Part shown: positions 1-5,065 of the stretch, piece after piece | Numbering within the stretch: position 1 is the first letter of the stretch | Layout: each line of letters starts with the position of its first letter | Assembly (NCBI GenBank): GCA_020050475.1 | Contig: JAGVKP010000090.1 | Location: forward strand, 1 to 5,086 | Direction of reading: 5' to 3' | Length of the DNA stretch: 5,086 bases | Source: Candidatus Babeliales bacterium | GTDB lineage: Bacteria; Babelota; Babeliae; Babelales; JACPOV01 | Notes under the pieces: generated by a model | What the model was told of the DNA's origin: nothing | Seen by the model: only the letters and a program-made list of their open reading frames with translations | Database searches by the model: none | Translations under genes and position numbers: made by a program

Positions 1-1050
1 GGGTAAGACAAAATCATATTCTACGGCATACCCTGGTCTAACAATAATGGCATTTTCAAAACCGACAATTGAGCGAATGTACTGCTTTTGTACATCAAGT
101 GGTAAGGAAGTAGAAATGCCATTTGGATACACCTCTTCGCTCGAGGCACTTTCCGGTTCGACAAAAATATGATGCGATGTCTTAGTACCAAATCGGGCTA
201 TCTTATCCTCAATTGACGGGCAGTAGCGCGGACCGATTCCTTTAATCGAGCCGCTGTACATTGGGGAAAGATGTAAATTATTGCGGATAATTTCGTGCGT
301 TTTTTCATTCGTGTGCGTTATATAGCAGTGATGCGTCGTGATTGCTTTATGCGGGGCAAATTCAAAAAGATACTCAAGATTATCCGGCTCCTGAATCTTC
401 ATTTTTGAAAAATCGAGACTTGATCGGAGCAGCCGTGGCGGCGTCCCGGTTTTAAGGCGCCCAAGCTTGAGCCCAAGTGCAGCAAGCGTAGGCGAAAGAC
501 TCAAGGCTGCTTCATCCCCCTGGCGACCGGCAGAGTAGTTGGTTTGACCAATATGAATAAGGCCATTTAAAAAGGTGCCGGTAGTTAAAACGACGGTCGG
601 CGCAGTATATTCTGCCCCTTCACGCGTCTTGATTCCACGGAGCTTGCCGGTTTGATCAAAAAGAAGCCCATCAACCATCCCCATCATGAGGGTAAGATTT
701 TCAGTCTTTTCAAGCGTTTCTTTGCTTAATTTATTATAGGCATGTTTGTCGATTTGAAGGCGCAGTCCTTGAACGGCAGGGCCTTTACTGGTATTGAGCA
801 TGCGTGCTTGCAGATAGGTCTGGGTACAGAGCTTTGGCATGAGGCCGCCAAGTGCGCTGATCTCAAAAACCATGTGCCCTTTACCAACCCCGCCAACTGC
901 TGGGTTGCAGGGCATGTAACCGATGCGATCAATATTGAGGGTTATCATGAGGGTGCGGGAACCCATACGAGCCGCGCCCGACGCAGCTTCAATACCGGCG
1001 TGACCACCACCAACAACTATTACATCAAAATCGTACTGAGTAGTTCTCAT
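1..1050 (-). CDS. mnmG: tRNA uridine-5-carboxymethylaminomethyl(34) synthesis enzyme MnmG (GidA), N-terminal part; 3' end outside window
   Basis: MnmG is the FAD-binding partner of the GTPase MnmE. Together they install the (carboxymethyl)aminomethyl group on the wobble uridine (U34) of certain tRNAs in the cytoplasm, which aids accurate decoding. I translated all 350 visible codons and found no frameshift or internal stop. The FAD dinucleotide-binding loop GGGHAG is at residues 14-19, CNPAVGGVGKGH with its conserved Cys at 48-59, KTGTPPR at 200-206, the family signature GPRYCPSIEDK with the conserved Cys277 at 273-283, and RPGYAVEYD at 338-346. The family is usually about 620-630 residues, so roughly 55% is present and the C-terminal MnmE/tRNA-binding part is missing. 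The ATG at 1050 is chosen because the FAD fold begins directly after it, as in other MnmG proteins. No Shine-Dalgarno motif precedes it. mnmE is not adjacent on the visible side. Confidence 0.97.
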   Translation of the reverse strand, partial: MRTTQYDFDVIVVGGGHAGIEAASGAARMGSRTLMITLNIDRIGYMPCNPAVGGVGKGHMVFEISALGGLMPKLCTQTYLQARMLNTSKGPAVQGLRLQIDKHAYNKLSKETLEKTENLTLMMGMVDGLLFDQTGKLRGIKTREGAEYTAPTVVLTTGTFLNGLIHIGQTNYSAGRQGDEAALSLSPTLAALGLKLGRLKTGTPPRLLRSSLDFSKMKIQEPDNLEYLFEFAPHKAITTHHCYITHTNEKTHEIIRNNLHLSPMYSGSIKGIGPRYCPSIEDKIARFGTKTSHHIFVEPESASSEEVYPNGISTSLPLDVQKQYIRSIVGFENAIIVRPGYAVEYDFVLP

Positions 1051-1076
1051 AGTTCTAGAGCACAAAGAGGTTACAG

Positions 1077-1110
1077 AAAAATACGAGGGCCTTTTAAATA
1101 TGCCCTCGTA
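1077..1110 (-). terminator. Rho-independent terminator after the 147-residue secreted-protein gene
   Basis: A perfect 9-bp stem (TACGAGGGC at 1082-1090 with GCCCTCGTA at 1102-1110) encloses an 11-base loop. On the minus strand it is followed by five T residues (1081-1077) and then CTG. This is a standard intrinsic terminator shape, about 70 bases beyond the stop codon of the upstream minus-strand gene and only 26 bases before the mnmG start. On the plus strand the stem is followed by GCTTTATTTT, so weak bidirectional activity is possible, but no plus-strand gene ends here. Confidence 0.7.
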
Positions 1111-1115
1111 GCTTT

Positions 1116-1144
1116 ATTTTACTCAATACTTGGTATGTTAGCAA
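1116..1144 (-). promoter_or_regulatory. candidate sigma70-type promoter for mnmG
   Basis: On the minus strand TTGCTA (1144-1139; 4 of 6 matches to TTGACA) is followed after 17 bases by TAAAAT (1121-1116; 5 of 6 matches to TATAAT). The predicted start near 1109 falls inside the terminator hairpin, so the mnmG transcript would carry most of that hairpin at its 5' end and have a leader of about 59 bases. mnmG needs either such a promoter or read-through from upstream, because no other room is available. The call rests on consensus matching by eye. Confidence 0.35.
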
Positions 1145-1164
1145 TTACCGCGATACGCGGATAA
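1144..1164. repeat. small GC-rich inverted repeat between the 147-residue protein gene and mnmG
   Basis: CCGCG (1148-1152) and CGCGG (1156-1160) are separated by ATA, giving a compact 5-bp GC hairpin. Flanking TTA/TAA bases can extend it past a one-base bulge. It has no T-tract on either side, so it is not a complete terminator. It lies just past the stop codon of the upstream gene and may protect the transcript 3' end or be chance. Confidence 0.35.
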
Positions 1165-1178
1165 CCGGGCCATTTCCC

Positions 1179-1622
1179 CTAGCTGTGTCTCAAGCGAGCT
1201 TGTAGATACCCAATAATTTTATACGGTTTCATTGCGCGCAATGAGTCTGGCAAAAGCCATACATATTCATAAAGGGTCGTACCGATATGTTTAATATTGC
1301 GGCTGTATTTTATTGATTCGAGCTTTTCAGTCAGTTCATTAAGGTACAGTTCCTTGTCCTGAATAGAATCAGAAAGGCGCCCTTTAACCTCAGCTTTGTT
1401 TTGCTGAATGAACTTAATGAGTTCATCAATAAAGTAGTTGAACGGCTGTGTATTGGTACGATCATACAAGCAGGTTTCAACGATTTTTCTCAGTTCGGCC
1501 TCAGCTTTTTGCTCAGGAGAAAGTTCCTGGACTGGTGCTGAATTTGTTTCGGCCATCATTGATACGGCCGATGTTCCGATAAGGGCCGCGCATGTAAATG
1601 CTCTCAGCAGCTTAATTTTCAT
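1179..1622 (-). CDS. small secreted protein of unknown function (147 residues)
   Basis: I do not recognise a family. Residues 1-24 form a typical Sec signal peptide: charged MKIK, a hydrophobic core (AFTCAALIGTSAVSMM) and a plausible cleavage site after Ala24. The mature protein is therefore probably periplasmic or exported, about 123 residues. It appears mostly helical and highly charged: an acidic linker with SPEQKAEAEL at 35-44, amphipathic stretches around 61-75 and 86-105, then an aromatic patch (TLYEYVWLL) at 116-124 and a basic C-terminus (QARLRHS). One Cys (Cys51) remains after cleavage. The ATG start is firmly set by GGAGG at 1634-1630, seven bases upstream. A candidate promoter precedes it and a hairpin terminator follows, so it is probably a single-gene transcript. 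A chance ORF is unlikely given the signal peptide, strong ribosome binding site and terminator together. Confidence 0.85.
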   Translation of the reverse strand: MKIKLLRAFTCAALIGTSAVSMMAETNSAPVQELSPEQKAEAELRKIVETCLYDRTNTQPFNYFIDELIKFIQQNKAEVKGRLSDSIQDKELYLNELTEKLESIKYSRNIKHIGTTLYEYVWLLPDSLRAMKPYKIIGYLQARLRHS

Positions 1623-1629
1623 GAGTCAT

Positions 1630-1663
1630 CCTCCGTAGATTATTCGCTGATGCTTTAACTATA
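1630..1663 (-). promoter_or_regulatory. candidate -10 box and ribosome binding site for the 147-residue secreted protein
   Basis: On the minus strand TATAGT (1663-1658; 5 of 6 matches to TATAAT) would start transcription near 1651, giving a leader of about 29 bases. No good -35 box is visible at the right spacing. GGAGG (1634-1630) is a near-ideal Shine-Dalgarno sequence seven bases before the ATG at 1622 and decides that start. The ribosome binding site is solid; the promoter part is weak. Confidence 0.45.
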
Positions 1664-1747
1664 CTGTCACTTTCCAGCTTAAACGACTGAGATTTGATGT
1701 CAAAGGGGGTTGGCGTGCGATTTTTCGGGCATATTGTATAAAACATA

Positions 1748-1788
1748 TTGCATAGCATTCAATTGAGTCTCCTGCGGGGCTTATGCAA
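1748..1788. repeat. 7-bp perfect inverted repeat in the 307-base gap
   Basis: TTGCATA (1748-1754) and TATGCAA (1782-1788) are perfect inverted arms around 27 bases. Immediately downstream on the plus strand, CTGA/TCAG and GCAA/TTGC arms between about 1792 and 1814 can form a second, imperfect stem, and a T-rich run ends near 1833. Outside these structures, the gap 1623-1929 holds only the promoter and ribosome binding site of the secreted-protein gene and the AT-rich repeats listed next. I see no convincing gene in it. Confidence 0.35.
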
Positions 1789-1822
1789 GCGCTGAGGCAA
1801 TCTTTGCGTTGTCAGACCGCCC

Positions 1823-1875
1823 AATTATTTTTTGCAGATAAAAAATAATTTTATCAAAATTGCCGCGCGGACGGC
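1823..1875 (-). terminator. possible terminator region of the 233-residue protein gene, with AT-rich inverted repeats
   Basis: Reading the minus strand, a short GC stem (GCCG at 1875-1872 with CGGC at 1865-1862, six-base loop) is followed at once by AATTTT and a very T-rich stretch. Beyond it lie two mutually exclusive AT-only hairpins: AATTTT/AAAATT (1847-1861) and an 11-bp perfect stem (1823-1833 with 1840-1850, six-base loop). The region starts about 55 bases past the stop codon of the 233-residue gene, where a terminator is expected. The 4-bp GC stem is weak for an intrinsic terminator. Confidence 0.35.
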
Positions 1876-1929
1876 TCATATTGAAAAGTTTTTGAAAAAA
1901 TGCCCGAGTGATTGAGGAGTTTTGGATTC

Positions 1930-2631
1930 CTACTTTGTTCGTTGGAAATACCAGGTTGCTGCGCCAAAAATGCCGGTGGCCAACCCGAAGCCAGCAAAAA
2001 AGCTGTATTTTGCTTTTTTCTGCGCCAGCTTCTCTTGTTCAAGCTTCCAAAAGAGATTATCTTGCTGGAGTTTAGTGTTTAAAGTAGATTTTTCTTTTTC
2101 CAGTTCTGCCTTAAATTTCTCATTTTTTAGGAGATTCTCGGTGGCGCGTGTATGGTACGCTTGCTGATTTTCATAGAGCTGTTGGTTAAGGGTGTACTGT
2201 CGATCGAAATTCAGGACGATTTTGCCATCAGTTTTACAGGTGCTGTTTGAGAGCAGCTTTTCCATTTCCTCGACAAAGTCTTTCATGAATGCCGGTGCAG
2301 TTGTCTGCTCTCCTTGTATGCCGCGAGTTGCGATAAAAAATTGGTTAAAGCTGTCAAGCCAGGCTTGGCTGAGGAGCGTTTCCTCTTTATAGCTGGACAT
2401 TGGGCTCATTGGATGAAGATCTTTCTTTTCAGCTGCAACTTTTGCTGGCCCTTTAATAGTGCTTTTCTCTTCCATAGCTTTATAGCGAGACAGTATCGCG
2501 TCAAACTTTTGGCCTATAGTAGACTTGTCCCACTCTGTTGCGGTTATTTTTTTCAGTTGCAGACTTTTCTCCATCCCCTGCATGAGGCCGAACATTACTA
2601 GCGTAGTTAAGAGTAGATAGCGATAATTCAT
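1930..2631 (-). CDS. exported coiled-coil protein with C-terminal membrane anchor, unknown function (233 residues)
   Basis: I do not recognise a family. Residues 4-19 (RYLLLTTLVMFGLMQG) are an N-terminal signal peptide or anchor. A polar, Lys/Glu-rich region follows, with a Met/Pro/Ser patch at 74-80. Residues about 143-207 are Gln/Glu/Lys/Leu-rich and read as a long helical coiled coil. Residues 209-228 (from YSFFAGFG to ATWYF) form a clear membrane helix containing GxxxG at 216-220, followed by only QRTK. If the N-terminus is cleaved, the simplest topology is a periplasmic body on a C-terminal anchor with a tiny basic cytoplasmic tail. The ATG start is supported by AAAGGGA at 2643-2637, five bases upstream. 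It is divergent from mraY across 87 bases and upstream of another minus-strand secreted orphan, but a 307-base gap suggests separate transcription. It could be an envelope or secretion-related protein, but nothing specific shows this. Confidence 0.85.
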   Translation of the reverse strand: MNYRYLLLTTLVMFGLMQGMEKSLQLKKITATEWDKSTIGQKFDAILSRYKAMEEKSTIKGPAKVAAEKKDLHPMSPMSSYKEETLLSQAWLDSFNQFFIATRGIQGEQTTAPAFMKDFVEEMEKLLSNSTCKTDGKIVLNFDRQYTLNQQLYENQQAYHTRATENLLKNEKFKAELEKEKSTLNTKLQQDNLFWKLEQEKLAQKKAKYSFFAGFGLATGIFGAATWYFQRTK

Positions 2632-2651
2632 AAAAGTCCCTTTATGGTTTA

Positions 2652-2680
2652 TTCACAGCTGGTAACTAATAGAGTATTCT
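2652..2680 (+). promoter_or_regulatory. candidate sigma70-type promoter for mraY
   Basis: TTCACA (2652-2657; 5 of 6 matches to TTGACA) lies exactly 17 bases before TATTCT (2675-2680; 4 of 6 matches to TATAAT). Transcription would start near 2687, leaving a leader of about 32 bases. The 87-base divergent gap must also serve the minus-strand 233-residue gene; there TTGAAT-16 bases-TATTAG is the best I can find and is weaker. The mraY ribosome binding site is AGGTG at 2710-2714, four bases before the ATG. Confidence 0.4.
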
Positions 2681-2718
2681 AGCGGATATTCAACTTTTTT
2701 AAATCTGTCAGGTGCGCC

Positions 2719-3780
2719 ATGCTTTACTACCTTGCCATGCATCTTAAAGCCTCATCTCATTTTTGGAACGTGCTGCATTATGTCAGTTTCCGCGCGATGG
2801 CGGCATTGCTTACGTCATTAATATTCTCATTTGCGTTTGGCGAACGGTTTATTGCTTTTTCGCGGAGCTTTTTTCGTTCAAAAGCGCGCGAGCTGACGCC
2901 TGAATCTCATCGGGCCAAGGATGATATGCCGACGATGGGAGGCGTCTTTATTTTAATGGTGGTGCTGTGTTCTACTTTATTATGGGCATCGCTGACTGAC
3001 TATCAGGTGATCAGTATGATTATCTGCTTACTGGGATTTGGCGCGATCGGGGCGATGGATGATTGGTTGAAAATTACGCGCAAAAAAGGGATCAGTTCTC
3101 GAACCAAATTTGCATTGCAGTGCCTCGTTGCTGGTTTGCTGGCGTATGGCCTTATGATACATCGAGGCGGCACAGAAATCAGTCTACCATTTTTCAAATT
3201 CATTACACCCGATATTGGATTTTTATACGTTTTCTGGGCGATGTTTGTCATGATCGCGACGAGCAATGGCGTCAATCTCACTGACGGGCTTGATGGGTTG
3301 GCGATCGGTTCGTTGATCCCTAATTTTGCCACCTTTTCTCTTATTTCGTATTTGGCTGGCCATTTTTTTATGGCATGGTATCTGCATATTCCGTTTGCAG
3401 GCACAGCGGAGCTTTCAGTCGTAGGAAGTGCGCTGGTCGGCGCTTCGATCGGTTTTTTATGGTATAACGCCTATCCGGCCCAGATTTTTATGGGAGATGT
3501 CGGTTCACTGGCCCTTGGGGGTGCGTTGGGGCTCATGGCGCTCATGACCAAGCAAGAAATGCTTCTTGCTATAGCTGGGGGGCTTTTTTTATTTGAGACG
3601 CTTTCGGTCATGCTGCAAGTCTATTCCTATCGCTATCGCGGCAAACGCATTTTTCGCATGGCGCCGATTCATCATCATTTTGAGTTAAAAGGATGGCCTG
3701 AATCGAAAATCACCGCGCGATTTGGTATTATTTCGCTTATTTTATGTTTGCTTGCATTAATGACACTCAAAATTAGATAA
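2719..3780 (+). CDS. mraY: phospho-N-acetylmuramoyl-pentapeptide-transferase MraY
   Basis: MraY is the inner-membrane enzyme that transfers phospho-MurNAc-pentapeptide from UDP to undecaprenyl phosphate, making lipid I, the first membrane step of peptidoglycan synthesis. The protein is complete at 353 residues (E. coli about 360) and aligns with the family from its first residues, which fixes the ATG. Visible motifs: PTMGG at 71-75; the Asp pair D114-D115 in GAMDDWLK; NLTDGLDGLA at 186-195; FMGDVGSLALGGAL at 257-270 with catalytic Asp260; and MAPIHHHFELKGW at 314-326 with the HHH triad at 318-320. About ten hydrophobic helices are apparent. All key residues are present, so it should be active. 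In many bacteria mraY lies between murF and murD in the division/cell-wall cluster; here it is flanked by an orphan membrane protein and an MNT/HEPN pair. No terminator separates it from the MNT gene 31 bases downstream, so read-through is likely. Confidence 0.98.
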   Translation: MLYYLAMHLKASSHFWNVLHYVSFRAMAALLTSLIFSFAFGERFIAFSRSFFRSKARELTPESHRAKDDMPTMGGVFILMVVLCSTLLWASLTDYQVISMIICLLGFGAIGAMDDWLKITRKKGISSRTKFALQCLVAGLLAYGLMIHRGGTEISLPFFKFITPDIGFLYVFWAMFVMIATSNGVNLTDGLDGLAIGSLIPNFATFSLISYLAGHFFMAWYLHIPFAGTAELSVVGSALVGASIGFLWYNAYPAQIFMGDVGSLALGGALGLMALMTKQEMLLAIAGGLFLFETLSVMLQVYSYRYRGKRIFRMAPIHHHFELKGWPESKITARFGIISLILCLLALMTLKIR

Positions 3781-3806
3781 CATAAGATTAAAGTACAAAT
3801 AAGGGG
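3760..3806 (+). promoter_or_regulatory. candidate promoter and ribosome binding site for the MNT/HEPN pair
   Basis: ATGACA (3760-3765; 5 of 6 matches to TTGACA) and TAAGAT (3783-3788; 4 of 6 matches to TATAAT) are 17 bases apart and straddle the mraY stop codon, which would let the pair be transcribed on its own. AAGGGG at 3801-3806 is a good Shine-Dalgarno sequence five bases before the ATG at 3812. No clear operator palindrome is visible. The promoter call is by eye; the ribosome binding site is firm. Confidence 0.35.
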
Positions 3807-3811
3807 CTCAT

Positions 3812-4102
3812 ATGGAAGAAATTAAAGAAAAAGAGCGCATCATCAAGGCAATCCACGTCCTATTTCCTGGTGTAAAAATATATCTTTTTGGATCAAGAGC
3901 TCGGAAAAAGCATCGCCCTATGTCCGATATTGATTTAGCACTTGATGGTGGGAAAAGGCTTGATCACTACGATCTTTTGAAAGCGCGCAACATGCTTGAA
4001 GCGCTGAATGTGCCGCAAAAAATTGATCTTGTTGATTTGCATGCGGTGAATGATGAGCTCAAAAAAATTATTAAAACTGAAGGAATCGAGTGGACGCTTT
4101 AA
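3812..4102 (+). CDS. MNT-type nucleotidyltransferase (HI0073-like, MntA antitoxin-like)
   Basis: This 96-residue protein is a minimal nucleotidyltransferase of the DNA polymerase beta superfamily. GSRARKKHRPMSDIDLAL at 27-44 supplies the GS motif (G27, S28) and the two metal-binding aspartates D39 and D41. The third aspartate is most likely D72 in KIDLVDL. All catalytic residues are therefore intact. The size is normal for a stand-alone MNT protein. In studied MNT/HEPN pairs this enzyme transfers AMP units to a tyrosine in the partner's RX4-6HXY motif and so neutralises the HEPN ribonuclease; I infer the same role from the adjacent partner. It sits 31 bases after mraY and its last 13 bases overlap the HEPN start, so the two are coupled. 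The alternative is a nucleotidyltransferase with an unknown substrate, as originally proposed for the H. influenzae HI0073/HI0074 complex. Confidence 0.92.
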   Translation: MEEIKEKERIIKAIHVLFPGVKIYLFGSRARKKHRPMSDIDLALDGGKRLDHYDLLKARNMLEALNVPQKIDLVDLHAVNDELKKIIKTEGIEWTL

Positions 4103-4515
4103 AAGTCAAATTAAGCGAACTAATTGATGCAGTAGAGGAGCTAGGGGTTGGTGTCGATTATTTTGAACGGGCAAAAAAAAATATTGGCGCGGACGATGAC
4201 CCTTTTCGTCTCTATCGCGATGCGGTTATAAAACGCTTTGAGTTTAGCTTTGATCTTTTGTGGAAAGCGCTCAAAGAGTTATTGCGAGAAAAATATGGCA
4301 TTGATGTTGCGTCACCAAAAAAAGTGTTTCAGCAATCTGGTGACCAGGGCATCGTCACTGAGCAAGAGGTAAGAAAGCTTCTCAATATGTGTGACGATCG
4401 AAATATGACAGTACACGGTTACGATGAAAAATCAGTTCATGAGATAGCCGAACGTGTCGTCAAAAATTATTTTAAGCTCTTTCAAGATATCGTTAAAAAA
4501 ATTGATTATCGATAA
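4090..4515 (+). CDS. HEPN-domain protein, nucleotidyltransferase substrate-binding family (HI0074-like, HepT toxin-like)
   Basis: This 141-residue, all-helical protein matches the HI0074-type 'nucleotidyltransferase substrate binding' group. The diagnostic parts are RFEFSFDLLWKALKELL at 49-65, SPKKVFQQ at 75-82 and the LLNMCDDRNMTVHGY segment ending at 111. The latter contains a complete RX4HXY HEPN motif (R104, H109, Y111). In HepT-type toxins Arg and His form the RNase site and Tyr is the residue AMPylated by the MNT partner. The start is GTG at 4090, inside the MNT gene: AAGGA at 4080-4084 lies five bases upstream, and the 13-base overlap suggests translational coupling and fixed stoichiometry. 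Toxin activity is inferred; some family members may act only as the nucleotidyltransferase's partner. The 3' end overlaps the convergent permease gene by 10 bases. Confidence 0.92.
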   Translation: MDALKVKLSELIDAVEELGVGVDYFERAKKNIGADDDPFRLYRDAVIKRFEFSFDLLWKALKELLREKYGIDVASPKKVFQQSGDQGIVTEQEVRKLLNMCDDRNMTVHGYDEKSVHEIAERVVKNYFKLFQDIVKKIDYR

Positions 4516-5065
4516 TTCTCGTTCTTTGATTGTGTAATTAAGAACAAAACGATACCGCACAAAAGTAGCATTCCAAAAACGATCAAATACTGCACGCCAC
4601 TTATCCAGAAATTGCGAATCGAACTGGCAGCCAGCAGTGCGCAACTGCCAAGTGCACCCCAGGCAAGCAGATTACCTTCTTTTTTGGTGCCGGCAATTAA
4701 TCCAGCGACACTGAATCCATACGCGATGGTACAACCAAGTACGCTTATTTGCTGTAATGTTACTTGATGCCCGTAGGTCAGTAAAAGATAGCCGGTGCAG
4801 ATAGCCGCTTCTATTAAAACGCAGATAAAAGGCACCTGGTAGCGGTTAAATTGCGTAATGTATGATGCATACGGAAGATGCTTTTCTTGAGCCAGCGTAT
4901 AAAGATTCCACGAGTTACTAAATAAAATACCGTAACTGCCACCCAGTGCTGAAGATGCTCCGGCAATATAGAAAAGTTTCAATAAAAATATGTGCAATAG
5001 GTTTGCAGGTAACAGCAACTGATCTAAAAGAACTCTGAAAATCCCTAAAAAGTTTGGCAGATGAG
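4506..5065 (-). CDS. APC-family amino-acid permease, C-terminal part (5' end outside window)
   Basis: About 185 residues are visible, all in one open frame continuing to the right edge, so the N-terminal half of a protein usually about 420-500 residues long is missing. At least five hydrophobic helices are present: near LLHIFLLKLFYIAGASSALG, VPFICVLIEAAICTGYLLL, ISVLGCTIAYGFSVAGLIAG, LLAWGALGSCALLAAS and LIVFGMLLLCGIVLFLI. The stretch SNSWNLYTLAQEKHLPYASYITQFNRYQVP resembles the 'R.LYALARDG.LP..L...N....P' loop after helix 8 of APC-superfamily transporters; the usual Arg of that loop is Asn here. The last residues (TQSKNENYR) form a short polar tail. The substrate cannot be told from this part. 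The TTG at 5018 is not a real start because the frame stays open upstream. Everything beyond 5065 is adapter, so the last few codons at the edge are artificial. Confidence 0.82.

Noticed and set aside
742..1164. Plus-strand 140-codon reading frame.
   Set aside because: It lies antisense to mnmG, whose motifs are unmistakable on the minus strand, and crosses the terminator hairpin.
1781..1879. A 32-codon minus-strand reading frame (starts MSRPRGNFDK) followed by 26 more open codons after one stop, suggesting a decayed gene or small protein.
   Set aside because: No Shine-Dalgarno motif precedes the ATG, the frame overlaps the AT-rich inverted repeats, and so short an open stretch is expected by chance.
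3003..3404. Minus-strand 133-codon reading frame.
   Set aside because: It is antisense to mraY, has no recognisable motif and reflects mraY codon composition.
4506..5018. Treating the permease as a complete 170-residue protein starting at TTG 5018.
   Set aside because: The frame stays open beyond 5018 to the end of the genuine sequence, there is no ribosome binding site, and the family is far longer, so it is a partial gene.
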